From: Thermohalobaculum sp965263335 | GTDB lineage: Bacteria > Pseudomonadota > Alphaproteobacteria > Rhodobacterales > Rhodobacteraceae | Length of the DNA stretch: 64,000 nt | Assembly (NCBI GenBank): GCA_965263335.1 | Contig: CBDHHE010000001.1 | Location: forward strand, 1,054,001 to 1,118,000 | Direction of reading: 5' to 3' | In this document: in pieces, positions 1 through 8,183 of the stretch | Layout: each line of letters begins with the position of its first letter | How positions within the stretch are numbered: position 1 is the first letter of the stretch | Program-made: the position numbers and the translations under genes | The notes under the pieces: model-generated | Databases searched by the model: none | Told to the model about the DNA's origin: nothing | The model's input: only the letters and a program-made list of their open reading frames with translations

Positions 1-929
1 AATCCAAGGTCGCCGAGAGCCTGCACGAGTTCCGCCACCAGTGGCTCTACAACATGATGGACACGCACGTCCGCAGCTTCAACCAGCAGGTCCCGATGTT
101 CTCCCAGTGGGATGACCACGAGACCGTCAACAACTGGTATCCCAACGAGATCCTCGAAGACGATCGGTACACCATCACGAATGTTGCTCTGCTGGCGCAG
201 CGCTCGAACCGGGCGTTCCTCGAGATGAACCCGATCCGTCAGTCGATCGAGGAACCTGGCCGGGTCTACCGCAAGATCGCCTACGGTCCGAACCTTGACA
301 TCTTCTTCCTCGATATGCGGACCTACCGGGGTGACAACTCGACCAATGATCAGGCCGAACAAGGCGGACCCGCCGCATTCCTCGGTCGCGATCAGCTCAA
401 CTGGCTCAAGCGCGGGTTGGCAACCAGCAATGCAACGTGGAAAGTCATCGCATCGGACATGCCAGTCGGCCTTCTGGTCCGCGACGGTGACAGCCACTTC
501 GAGAACATGGCCAACGGCGATGGTCCAGTGAAAGGCCGCGAGTTCGACATCGCGGAGATCCTGAGCTTCATCAAGCATGCGGGCGTGAAGAACACGGTCT
601 GGGTGACGGCGGATGTGCACTACACGGCAGCACATCACTATTCGCCCGATCGAGCACAGTTCCAGGACTTCAATCCGTTCTGGGAATTCGTGTCGGGTCC
701 GCTGCACGCGGGAACGTTTGGCCCGAACGATCTCGACAACACCTTCGGCCCCAAAGTCGAGTACGTCAAAGCGCCGGAGCCCGGTCAAAAGAACCTCCCG
801 CCCTCGGATGGACTGCAGTTCTTCGGAAAAGTCGACATTGAAGGCGCCACCGGCGAGATGACCGTGAGCCTGATCGACGTGGCCGACACGGTTCTGTGGT
901 CCACGAAGCTGACGCCTGAGATCGGTTGA
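1..929 (+). CDS. phoD: PhoD-like alkaline phosphatase/phosphodiesterase, 3' part
   Basis: The gene is cut by the window start; the first complete codon is at base 3 and the frame stays open to a TGA at 927-929, so the N-terminus and any signal peptide are missing. The visible part has the metallophosphatase signature DDHETVNNW and, further on, TADVHYTAAHHY, whose histidines complete the metal site in PhoD proteins. PhoD enzymes are exported, Ca/Fe-dependent phosphomono- or diesterases that release phosphate from organic phosphorus. The next gene is convergent (aqpZ). No Pho box can be judged because the promoter is outside the window. The family call is firm; the substrate is not. Confidence 0.9.
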   Translation, partial: SKVAESLHEFRHQWLYNMMDTHVRSFNQQVPMFSQWDDHETVNNWYPNEILEDDRYTITNVALLAQRSNRAFLEMNPIRQSIEEPGRVYRKIAYGPNLDIFFLDMRTYRGDNSTNDQAEQGGPAAFLGRDQLNWLKRGLATSNATWKVIASDMPVGLLVRDGDSHFENMANGDGPVKGREFDIAEILSFIKHAGVKNTVWVTADVHYTAAHHYSPDRAQFQDFNPFWEFVSGPLHAGTFGPNDLDNTFGPKVEYVKAPEPGQKNLPPSDGLQFFGKVDIEGATGEMTVSLIDVADTVLWSTKLTPEIG

Positions 930-961
930 GACGACACTGCAGGCCCGGTGGGAAAAGGGGT

Positions 962-988
962 ATCGGCGGGACAACTGGCCCCGCCGAT
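962..988. terminator. Hairpin between convergent phoD and aqpZ
   Basis: ATCGGCGGG at 962-970 pairs perfectly with CCCGCCGAT at 980-988 around a 9-base loop. It lies 33 bases after the phoD stop and 54 bases before the aqpZ stop. No U-tract follows on either strand, so it may be a weak bidirectional terminator or a transcript-end stabiliser. Confidence 0.45.
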
Positions 989-1041
989 CTCCGGTTTCAT
1001 AAAGCACTCGGTACATAACTTACGCGACCAGCCCTCAGTCC

Positions 1042-1752
1042 TCAGTCCTCCGACACCGAGGTGATGCCAGCCCGGAACAGTACGCCACCAATCACGCCGC
1101 CGATCAGAGGTGCGGCGATGAACATCCAAAGTTGCGCGAGTGCCGTCGGACCCGCAAACAAGGCAGAGCCGAGCGATCGCGCAGGGTTAACCGAAGTACC
1201 GGTGATGGTGATCCCGACAAGATGGATCATCGTGAGCGTGAGACCGATCACCAGCCCGGCAAATGCAGTCGTGCCAGTCTTCTCCTGCGTCACACCAAGA
1301 ATGACCGTCAGAAACAGCGCTGTTGCAATCACTTCAAACAAGAACGCAGAGACCATACCGAATTCGGCGCCATAGCCGGGACCCCAGCCGTTCTGGCCAA
1401 GCCCGTTTGCCGCAACATCATACCCGCCGACCGATCCGCTCGCGATCGCGAAGACCGCGGCGGCTCCGGCAACACCGCCGATACACTGGCCGATCACGTA
1501 CCCTACAAAGTCACCTACATTGATGCGTCCGGCCATCAGAGCGCCGATCGAGACAGCCGGGTTGAGGTGTGCACCTGAGATGTGTCCGATGGAGTAGGCC
1601 ATCGCGACCACAGAAATACCAAACGCCAAGCTGATCCCGGTGATCGAGATCGGGTCTGCAGCGCCGACGCCGCCACCGGCCAGCACCGCACTTCCCACGC
1701 CAAAAAACACAAGGGCGAACGTGCCGATTGCTTCGGCAATATACTTCTTCAT
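1042..1752 (-). CDS. aqpZ: Aquaporin Z water channel
   Basis: This 236-residue protein of the major intrinsic protein family has six membrane segments and two NPA motifs (residues 64-66 in SGAHLNPAV and 189-191 in GTSVNPARS). The selectivity-filter residues His177, Thr186 and Arg192 match those of E. coli AqpZ, which points to a water-selective channel of the inner membrane rather than a glycerol channel. The start is the ATG of MKKYIAEAIG. A candidate promoter lies about 55 bases upstream. It stands alone, convergent with phoD. A second, functionally different aquaporin lies at 36397-37065. Confidence 0.95.
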   Translation of the reverse strand: MKKYIAEAIGTFALVFFGVGSAVLAGGGVGAADPISITGISLAFGISVVAMAYSIGHISGAHLNPAVSIGALMAGRINVGDFVGYVIGQCIGGVAGAAAVFAIASGSVGGYDVAANGLGQNGWGPGYGAEFGMVSAFLFEVIATALFLTVILGVTQEKTGTTAFAGLVIGLTLTMIHLVGITITGTSVNPARSLGSALFAGPTALAQLWMFIAAPLIGGVIGGVLFRAGITSVSED

Positions 1753-1807
1753 TTCCGTCTCCTGTCGCGCGCAGTTTTTGTCGGGTCATCCCTCGTGCGC
1801 TGTGGCT

Positions 1808-1836
1808 GTCTTATTAACATTCAAAATGAGTGTCAA
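1808..1836 (-). promoter_or_regulatory. Candidate aqpZ promoter with inverted repeat
   Basis: On the minus strand a perfect TTGACA (1836-1831) is followed after 17 bases by TAAGAC (1813-1808). The same stretch holds an imperfect inverted repeat, ATTGACA then 11 bases then TGTTAAT, which could be an operator. It is AT-rich compared with its surroundings. The -10 element is poor, so this is tentative. Confidence 0.35.
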
Positions 1837-2005
1837 TAATGTTTTCGTTGATCACCAAGCGCCTTTGACACGACTTCATCATCGACGGCGAGGCATTCGC
1901 CGCCAAGCAAATGGGATAAGATGCATGCTGCAGATTCGAAAGCAGTTAGAGTTGCCTACAATCCCTCAGCGCACCCCTTGGTTGCGCATTTGTGGCCGCT
2001 ACGGA

Positions 2006-2461
2006 TCATGCGCCCGATGATGAAATTCCCGTCAGAGCGGGTTCGGGTACCATTTCTTCGCTGCCCCCGAGTTTTCCGGGCAGATCAACGTATTTGGGCA
2101 AACCATCAGCCACGTCGAGCACACGCTCGCCATAGTGGACATGGTGCGTGGGTCGGAACTCAAATCCCTCGAGAAGCGCCACATAGACCACCGAAACATT
2201 CCACTCCGGCTTGTGATTGGCCAGTCCGCCTCCACACACCGCGCAGGAGACCCTTTGACTGACCGGGTCATGCTTGGTTGTGATCGTTTCGCCTTCGATC
2301 CGGACGACGTCTGTCGGCCAAGAGCACCACGCCGTGATCGGCGCTGCATGCCACCTTCTGCACGATTGGCAATGGCAGTAGCCCGAAACCCTGGGCATTC
2401 CTGTCACCGTGATACGGGCCTGTCCGCAGTAGCACCTGCCGTGGAAAACCGGGTCCGTCAT
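2006..2461 (-). CDS. GFA family (Mss4-like fold) zinc protein
   Basis: The 151-residue product has the glutathione-dependent formaldehyde-activating (GFA) family pattern of paired cysteines: GRCYCGQ near the N-terminus, YCHCQSCRRW and a central CAVCGG. These bind zinc in a Mss4-like beta fold. Most members have no proven reaction; the name comes from one enzyme that condenses formaldehyde with glutathione. The ATG is preceded by AAGGAG at 8-base spacing, which fixes the start. The upstream gene is divergent. A second GFA paralogue is at 33028-33456. Function should be read as family level only. Confidence 0.85.
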   Translation of the reverse strand: MTDPVFHGRCYCGQARITVTGMPRVSGYCHCQSCRRWHAAPITAWCSWPTDVVRIEGETITTKHDPVSQRVSCAVCGGGLANHKPEWNVSVVYVALLEGFEFRPTHHVHYGERVLDVADGLPKYVDLPGKLGGSEEMVPEPALTGISSSGA

Positions 2462-2588
2462 GGCTGCGCTCCTTCTCGAGCTCGCTGCAGTTCGAGACTA
2501 CGTTGCTCCTGCAGCACTTGCCAATGCTTGTGGTGCCGGACGCCTGCAGCCATGATCGCGTTTCCCTGAGGAGCATCGGAGAGCCATC

Positions 2589-3146
2589 ATGGAATTCGAG
2601 ATCAATCCCGTCCAGGTTGGCATTCCCCTGCCCCGCGACGTGACCGAAATCCTCGCGAAGGCGCAGGGCGGTCTGCATGCCGGTGAGCCGGTGCCGCCGG
2701 AGTGCTTCTACCTGCTGATCGCTGATCTTGGAGAGCAGCCGAATCTGATCATCGACAAACTGCGCACAGCGCTCGAGGCGGTCGGCGGAGCGCCCTTCTA
2801 CGTAAAACTCGAAGGTCTGGGCACCATCGGCGGACAGCGCCCGACGGAACTCTATGCCGAAGCAGAGCTGCCCGCGGGACTAAAGGCGCTACACAAATCT
2901 GTCGGGGTCGTAGTGCGCGAAGCCGGGGTGGAGCTGGCCTATCAACGCTATACTCCGCGCGTCGTATTGGCGGAGTTCCCCGAGATAGGTCAACATGACC
3001 TGAAACAGATCATGAGTTTCTTGTCGCGTCGGCAATCGCTCAGCGCTGGGCCGTTCCCGGTCACCCAATATTGTCTGTACGCCCTGCGCGAAACCGAGGA
3101 GGGCACCGTTCAGGAGACGATCTCGACCTATGAGCTCACCGGGTGA
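2589..3146 (+). CDS. ThpR-like (2'-5' RNA ligase superfamily) protein lacking both HxT motifs
   Basis: The 185-residue protein follows the layout of ThpR, the RNA 2',3'-cyclic phosphodiesterase family: a first strand ending in ADLGE (residues 45-49), a central GLGTIGGQRP (77-86), LHKSVGVVVREAG (101-113), YTPRVVLAEF (121-130) and a C-terminal GPFPVTQYCLY (154-164). In active members the first and fourth segments carry the catalytic HxT pair. Here the aligned positions are Tyr41/Leu43 and Arg124/Val126, so neither histidine nor threonine is left. It may be an RNA-binding or structural relative rather than an enzyme. The start follows a GGAGAG site. Family assignment is by pattern, not by search. 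Confidence 0.7.
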   Translation: MEFEINPVQVGIPLPRDVTEILAKAQGGLHAGEPVPPECFYLLIADLGEQPNLIIDKLRTALEAVGGAPFYVKLEGLGTIGGQRPTELYAEAELPAGLKALHKSVGVVVREAGVELAYQRYTPRVVLAEFPEIGQHDLKQIMSFLSRRQSLSAGPFPVTQYCLYALRETEEGTVQETISTYELTG

Positions 3147-3165
3147 GTAGACGGCTCACACCCGG

Positions 3166-3486
3166 TCAGGGCTGCGGTCCCCACGGTGCGTTCATCATGA
3201 GCTTGTTTTCCTGGCTCAGAAGCAACGGACGAAACTTCGCCGCAAATGCCATGAACGATTCATCTGCATAAACCTTCGCCCAGAACGCACGACGGTCCGC
3301 ATCATCATCGAAGCGCCAGATGTGGATGATCTGGTTCATCGCGCCGATGTCTCCGGTGAAGTATCCGACCAGCTTTTCCGCACCATGTGCCGAGAGCGCA
3401 GGCCAGCCCAGGGTCTTGTAGTGCTCAACTGCCTCGGGCATCTTGCCAACTTGAAGCGTGTAGGTGCGGAGCTCGTATAGGCTCAT
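3166..3486 (-). CDS. NIPSNAP family protein
   Basis: The product is 106 residues beginning MSLYELRTYTL, the hallmark opening of NIPSNAP-family proteins, which adopt a dimeric alpha/beta-barrel fold. The conserved IIHIWRFDD and the AFAAKFRPLL segment are also present. The frame is open upstream, but the ATG at 3486 has AGGGAG just before it and starts exactly at the domain, so the longer version is unlikely. Function is unknown in bacteria; some relatives are involved in breakdown of small molecules. It is divergent from the dehydrogenase gene that begins 138 bases away. Confidence 0.85.
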   Translation of the reverse strand: MSLYELRTYTLQVGKMPEAVEHYKTLGWPALSAHGAEKLVGYFTGDIGAMNQIIHIWRFDDDADRRAFWAKVYADESFMAFAAKFRPLLLSQENKLMMNAPWGPQP

Positions 3487-3624
3487 TGGACAATCTCCCT
3501 TCCGCCATTTTCTTTCATGGCCTGACCATGCCATGCGCACCGCTCCGCGGCGATAGTGATTTCGACCAGTCGTCGACATCGTCGATGAATTGACAGCCTG
3601 CCCCGCCCGCGTATCTTCCTGCGA

Positions 3625-4941
3625 ATGAATCTGTACATGCTGCTTCAACAACGCGACCGTCCCATTCGTGTCGGACTGATCGGTGCCGGCAAGTTCGGCA
3701 CGATGTTCCTGAATCAGGTACCGAGCACACCCGGGCTCGAGGTGCACGCCATCGCTGATCTCTCACCAAGCCGCATAAAGACGGCGTTGGAGACGGCAGG
3801 ATGGTCTCAAACCTCCATCGATGCTGTCGACATATGCGAGAGCGGGCTTGAACTCACCGCCGATCCTGATGTTGATGTCGTCATCGACGCCACCGGCAGC
3901 CCTGAGGCGGGGATCAGCCATGCCCGGTCGGCAATCGCCCATCAGAAGCATGTGGTCATGGTGAACGTCGAGGCGGATGCGTTGGCGGGCCCTCTGCTGG
4001 CCGAGGAGGCGCGCAGTGCGGGCGTGGTCTACTCTATGGCCTATGGAGATCAGCCTGCGCTGGTGGCCGAACAGGTCGACTGGGCGCGGGCCAGCGGATT
4101 TCGTGTCGTGGCTGCAGGCAAGGGCACAAAGTACCTTCCGGGCTACCACCAGTCCACGCCCGACACCGTGTGGGCGAACATCGGCTACGATCCGGAGCTG
4201 GCGCAAGCTGACGGGCTCAATCCGCAGATGTTCAATTCCTTCGTCGACGGCACGAAGTCGGCGATTGAGATGGCAGCAATCGCCAACGCCTGTGACTTGC
4301 AGGCTCCCTTGTCGGGACTGCACTTTCCGCCTTGCGGCGTGGACGATCTGGCCCACGTCCTGCGACCGAAGAACCAGGGCGGCGTTCTCGAGAAGTCCGG
4401 GATGGTGGAAGTCGTCACCTGCGACGAACGGGACGGACGGCCCGTGTTCCGCGACCTGCGGTGGGGGGTCTACGTCGTGCTGGAAGCACCGACGCTCTAT
4501 GCCGTGCGCTGCTTCCGTCAGTACGGGCTGAAAACCGACGCCTCAGGGCGCTATGCGGCGCTCTACCGCCCCTCACACCTGATTGGACTGGAACTCGGAA
4601 TCTCCGTGCTCAGTGCGGTCCTCAGGGGAGAGGCGACCGGCCAAGCGCAGACATTCAACGCTGACGTGATGTCTACCGCCAAACGGGATCTTCGGGTCGG
4701 CGAAGTGCTCGATGGTGAAGGAGGCTACTGCGTCTGGGGCAAGCTCGCGCCAGCTGCGACATCGATGGCGACGGGCGCCCTTCCGATCGGGCTCACCAAC
4801 GGTGTGCGTATGAAGCGATCCGTCGATGCGGGTCAGACGGTGCGCTGGAGCGATGTCGAGATCGATGAGTCGAGCCCGACAGTTCAGATCCGTCGCACGA
4901 TGGAACGCCGTTTCGGCAACATTCCAGAAGCCGCCGAGTAG
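3625..4941 (+). CDS. NAD(P)-dependent oxidoreductase with C-terminal SAF domain (COG4091 type)
   Basis: The 438-residue protein opens with a Rossmann dinucleotide site, GLIGAGKFG (about residues 18-26), followed by a homoserine-dehydrogenase-like middle part (PDVDVVIDATGSPEAG, then VMVNVEADAL). Its last 70 residues, starting near GLTNGVRMKRSVDAGQ, resemble a SAF domain as found in sialic acid synthase and FlgA, which is why such proteins are often misnamed flagellar proteins. Members of this predicted homoserine dehydrogenase group are usually found with sugar-acid or sugar-alcohol catabolic genes; none is adjacent here. The substrate cannot be inferred. Confidence 0.75.
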   Translation: MNLYMLLQQRDRPIRVGLIGAGKFGTMFLNQVPSTPGLEVHAIADLSPSRIKTALETAGWSQTSIDAVDICESGLELTADPDVDVVIDATGSPEAGISHARSAIAHQKHVVMVNVEADALAGPLLAEEARSAGVVYSMAYGDQPALVAEQVDWARASGFRVVAAGKGTKYLPGYHQSTPDTVWANIGYDPELAQADGLNPQMFNSFVDGTKSAIEMAAIANACDLQAPLSGLHFPPCGVDDLAHVLRPKNQGGVLEKSGMVEVVTCDERDGRPVFRDLRWGVYVVLEAPTLYAVRCFRQYGLKTDASGRYAALYRPSHLIGLELGISVLSAVLRGEATGQAQTFNADVMSTAKRDLRVGEVLDGEGGYCVWGKLAPAATSMATGALPIGLTNGVRMKRSVDAGQTVRWSDVEIDESSPTVQIRRTMERRFGNIPEAAE

Positions 4942-5054
4942 AGCGATTTGCCGCTTCGTAGCATCGGATACAGAGGTCGGTCAGAACCACTGCGATAATT
5001 CCCGTCATTGAAGCAGGCGGCCGAAGCCGCCAAACATTGATGGAGAATGTTCCG

Positions 5055-5426
5055 ATGGAAGACCTGAGCTTTGTTGATCACGATTTAGATCCCGACCATT
5101 CGTCCCAGTACAATGAATTTGTCGCCGACAGCTTTTCATTCGGCGTCGAACGCGAGATCAAGGGGAACGACCCGACGGACGCATCCGATCCTCTGACCCT
5201 CCTGAAGCTCGACGGTCTTGGCGATGATCAGGAGCCTGAACATGGCGTGATGGACTTGCCGCAGGCAGACCAGATCTACTTCGACGGCGTGCTGGTCTCC
5301 TCGGCCAAGGGCGACGTGCGCTCGGTGAGCGACACCATCATGAAGTGTGACGTGGATATCCGCTGCGATCTCTACGCATCAAAGGCAGCCCAGGGGGCGT
5401 CGACCCTCGGCGATGTGGTGGTCTGA
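5055..5426 (+). CDS. Hypothetical acidic protein
   Basis: A 123-residue protein rich in Asp and Glu, with no membrane segment and no family I recognise. Only two cysteines are present, close together in MKCDVDIRCDLYAS. The ATG at 5055 is chosen because GGAG lies 9 bases upstream; two earlier in-frame starts (5037 TTG, 5040 ATG in another frame) lack such a site. It is followed by a good hairpin at 5460-5482, supporting an independent transcription unit. Function unknown. Confidence 0.6.
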   Translation: MEDLSFVDHDLDPDHSSQYNEFVADSFSFGVEREIKGNDPTDASDPLTLLKLDGLGDDQEPEHGVMDLPQADQIYFDGVLVSSAKGDVRSVSDTIMKCDVDIRCDLYASKAAQGASTLGDVVV

Positions 5427-5459
5427 CCACCGAGAAACAGTTAGAGACACCGAGCATCG

Positions 5460-5482
5460 CACCGGCAGCTCCTCTGCCGGTG
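5460..5482 (+). terminator. Hairpin after the acidic-protein gene
   Basis: CACCGGCAG (5460-5468) pairs perfectly with CTGCCGGTG (5474-5482) over a 5-base loop, 33 bases after the stop. The tail is TCTTTCC, only partly U-rich. It is a probable intrinsic terminator. Confidence 0.55.
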
Positions 5483-5576
5483 TCTTTCCGTGGCCAGTGA
5501 CAGCGGCACCGTGACACCTCGCATGCACCACCCGGTCCTCCTAAGGTCGGTGCATCTCAGCAGGAGACGTTGCCAA

Positions 5577-6311
5577 GTGAGCAGTGCCGGATTTCACGAG
5601 CACATCAAGCACGAACACCGAATCGACAAGGTCTCGGAGTTTCTGAAGGAAATCGTCTACGGCGGCAATGACGGGATCGTCACCACGTTCGCCATAGTTG
5701 CAGGGTTTGCTGGCGCGGGGGCCGAAGGGGCGGCAACCATCGGAACCGTCGCTGTGCTGCTGTTCGGACTGGCGAACCTGCTTGCCGACGCCACCGCGAT
5801 GGGGCTTGGGGCCTTCTTGTCTTCGCGATCCGAACGGGATGTCTACATGGCAAACCGGGCCCGCGAATTGCACGAAATCGAGCACAACTCAGAATTCGAG
5901 CGCACCGAAACGATCGAAATTCTCATGGAACGGGGTGTAAGCGAAGCCGACGCCAACGCCTTCGCTGATCTATATCTTCGCAATCCCGAACTGATGGCAG
6001 ACTTCATGATGCAGTATGAGCTGGGGATGTCCGATCCGCGTGAGGACAACCCGGCAATGAACGGGCTTATGACGTTCCTGTCTTTCATCGTGTTCGGGGC
6101 AATTCCGCTAGTTCCCTATTTCCTGCTGGTGCCCACCGAAACGACCTTCTGGCTCTCGGTGGCAGCAACTGCCGGCGCGCTCGTGCTTCTTGGCTTGCTG
6201 CGCTGGTATGTAACCCGCGAGAGCCTCTGGCGGTCGGTGGGAGAAACCGTACTCGTGGGCGGGGTTTGCGCCATTATCGCATTCGGCGTCGGTCTCGCGT
6301 TCCGGGCATGA
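5577..6311 (+). CDS. VIT1/CCC1 family iron or manganese transporter
   Basis: The protein (244 residues from the GTG at 5577) has the VIT-family signature IVYGGNDGIVTTFAIVAG in the first membrane helix and a second pair, NLLADATAMGLGAFLSSRSE. A charged cytoplasmic section follows, then three more hydrophobic segments up to the C-terminus. The family moves Fe2+ or Mn2+ out of the cytoplasm or into a store. It lacks the N-terminal ferritin-like domain of the related MbfA. The GTG start has AGGAG at 10-base spacing; an earlier GTG at 5490 would put a non-homologous tail in front of the domain. Confidence 0.85.
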   Translation: MSSAGFHEHIKHEHRIDKVSEFLKEIVYGGNDGIVTTFAIVAGFAGAGAEGAATIGTVAVLLFGLANLLADATAMGLGAFLSSRSERDVYMANRARELHEIEHNSEFERTETIEILMERGVSEADANAFADLYLRNPELMADFMMQYELGMSDPREDNPAMNGLMTFLSFIVFGAIPLVPYFLLVPTETTFWLSVAATAGALVLLGLLRWYVTRESLWRSVGETVLVGGVCAIIAFGVGLAFRA

Positions 6312-6384
6312 GAACGATCTCGAAGCGCCTCGTTGATCCTCGGTCGGCTTGACGCCCTGAACCCACGCGCCTATCCCGAGCGCC

Positions 6385-7746
6385 ATGACCGAGGCAGTTC
6401 ACATCATCGGCGGCGGCATGGCCGGCAGCGAAGCCGCCTGGACAGCAGCAGGCATGGGCGTACCCGTTGTGCTGCACGAGATGCGACCGCACCGGAGCAC
6501 CGAGGCCCACCAGTCGGACGGCCTCGCGGAGCTCGTATGCTCCAACTCGTTTCGCTCCGATGACGACGAGACCAACGCTGTCGGTCTCCTGCATTGGGAA
6601 ATGCGCCAGCTCGGCTCGGTGATGATGGCGGCCGCAGAGGAGGCGATGGTGCCGGCAGGGGGCGCTCTTGCAGTTGACCGCGAAGTTTTCTCCGCGAGCG
6701 TCACCGCCCGGCTCGAGTCCCACCCGCTGATCACGATCGAGCGGGGTGAAGTTACAGGCCTGCCCCCAGCCGAATGGTCCAGCGTCATCGTCGCGACAGG
6801 CCCGCTGACGTCTCCTGCGCTGGCAGAGGCGATCCGGTCGTTGACCGGCGAGGCCAACCTCGCCTTCTTTGATGCGATCGCTCCGATCGTTTACGCGGAC
6901 AGCATCGACATGGGGAAGGCCTGGTTCCAGTCGCGCTATGACAAGGGTGACACGGAGGATGAACGCACGGCGTATCTGAACTGCGCACTCGATCGGGAAC
7001 AATATGAGCACTTTATCGACGCCCTCTTGGCTGCACCGCAAACCGAGTTTAAGGACTGGGAACGCGAAACGCCCTATTTCGAAGGCTGCCTGCCCGTCGA
7101 GGTCATGGCGCAACGCGGGCGCGAGACGTTGCGCTTTGGCCCGCTGAAACCGGTTGGGCTGACCAATCCACACAACGATCAGAAGCCATATGCGGTGGTC
7201 CAGTTGCGGCGCGAAAACAAGCACGGCACGCTCTATAACCTCGTTGGCTTTCAGACCAAGATGACCTACGGCGCGCAGCCTGAGGTTCTCGGACTGATCC
7301 CCGGCCTCGAGCATGCGCGCTTCGCAAGGCTCGGCGGCATTCATCGCAACACCTTCCTGAACAGCCCCAAGCTGCTTGATTCGGAGATGCGCCTCAGGGC
7401 GGACCCGAGGTTGAGGTTTGCCGGTCAGATCACTGGCGTCGAGGGATATGTGGAATCGGGCGCGATGGGGATCCTGGCGGGGCGCTTCGCGGCGCTCGAA
7501 CAACTGGGCCGACTGGCTGGGCCACCGCCTTCTGTGACAGCAATGGGTTCGCTTCTCGCGCATCTGACAGGCGGCGCCAACAGCGAGACCTTCCAACCAA
7601 TGAATGTGAATTTCGGACTGTTCCCGCCGCTCGAGAGCGCCCGTGGCGGCCGGCGGGGCAAGCAAGACCGCAAGAAAGCATACACTGCGCGCGCAAAGGC
7701 AGCGCTGTCTGAATGGATCGCCCGCCCGTCGAGCGCAACCGCGTAA
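6385..7746 (+). CDS. trmFO: Methylenetetrahydrofolate-tRNA-(uracil-5-)-methyltransferase TrmFO
   Basis: The 453-residue protein carries the FAD-binding motif HIIGGGMAGSEAAW at its N-terminus and the TrmFO-specific LAELVCSNSFRSD, plus TNPHNDQKPYAVVQLRREN and the C-terminal PMNVNFGLFPP. The enzyme methylates U54 in the T-loop of tRNA using methylenetetrahydrofolate and FADH2. Length is typical for the family. It stands alone and is followed 53 bases later by a 10-bp hairpin. A 513-codon frame antisense to it is an artefact of GC-rich coding. Confidence 0.96.
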   Translation: MTEAVHIIGGGMAGSEAAWTAAGMGVPVVLHEMRPHRSTEAHQSDGLAELVCSNSFRSDDDETNAVGLLHWEMRQLGSVMMAAAEEAMVPAGGALAVDREVFSASVTARLESHPLITIERGEVTGLPPAEWSSVIVATGPLTSPALAEAIRSLTGEANLAFFDAIAPIVYADSIDMGKAWFQSRYDKGDTEDERTAYLNCALDREQYEHFIDALLAAPQTEFKDWERETPYFEGCLPVEVMAQRGRETLRFGPLKPVGLTNPHNDQKPYAVVQLRRENKHGTLYNLVGFQTKMTYGAQPEVLGLIPGLEHARFARLGGIHRNTFLNSPKLLDSEMRLRADPRLRFAGQITGVEGYVESGAMGILAGRFAALEQLGRLAGPPPSVTAMGSLLAHLTGGANSETFQPMNVNFGLFPPLESARGGRRGKQDRKKAYTARAKAALSEWIARPSSATA

Positions 7747-7799
7747 AGAGCACCTGTGTGCCCTTTGGTCGCGCACGTCAGCGCGGCCGAGACTTCGGT

Positions 7800-7828
7800 C
7801 GACGCTCGGCATCAAGTACCGAGCGTCG
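7800..7828. terminator. Perfect 10-bp hairpin between trmFO and a small ORF
   Basis: CGACGCTCGG (7800-7809) pairs with CCGAGCGTCG (7819-7828) around a 9-base loop. It lies 53 bases after trmFO and 6 bases after the stop of the minus-strand ORF 7835-8002, so it could serve both. There is no clear U-tract. Confidence 0.5.
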
Positions 7829-7834
7829 GCGGCG

Positions 7835-8002
7835 TTAAACGTCGAACAGCATCAGGTAGTCTGTTCCGCGGCCATCCGCATATCCGGTGGGGGTCAGCAT
7901 GTCCCCCAGCTGCGTCTCTGCATTGGCCTCGGCTGCCGTGCTGTCACGATCTGTGCCGACGAAGTCGTTCTGCTCTGCCTCGGTGTACGGCTTCACTGTC
8001 AT
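7835..8002 (-). CDS. Possible small acidic protein (55 residues)
   Basis: The frame starts MTVKPYTEAEQ and ends GTDYLMLFDV. Its composition is protein-like: acidic, no cysteine, no membrane segment. Support comes from an AAGG about 9 bases upstream of the ATG, an AT-rich upstream stretch (8030-8130) suitable for a promoter, and the hairpin just after the stop. The frame can be extended upstream to codon 8167, but that part is Cys-rich and unlikely. I do not recognise the family. It fills part of the otherwise empty 437-base gap between trmFO and the methyltransferases. Confidence 0.4.
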   Translation of the reverse strand: MTVKPYTEAEQNDFVGTDRDSTAAEANAETQLGDMLTPTGYADGRGTDYLMLFDV

Positions 8003-8183
8003 CACTCCAGTACCTTGCACCACACAACAATGTCTCCCATTAAGGTTAGTAAATTTATTTCGTCGAAAGGGCCTTGGCAGTATCAAATGCAACAAATCCA
8101 CGTGATTTGCATAATTGCAACAGCTCGCTGGAGCGTTGGCGCAACACATGTGAACCGCGCGGTTCAACCGAGAGGCGTCGCGA

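Noticed and set aside
3625..4941. Flagellar P-ring assembly protein FlgA
   Set aside because: Only the C-terminal SAF domain is shared; the N-terminal Rossmann domain and lack of a signal peptide exclude FlgA.
6274..7815. 513-codon frame antisense to trmFO
   Set aside because: Fully overlaps a confident gene, has Arg/His-rich composition typical of GC-rich shadow frames and no recognisable domain.
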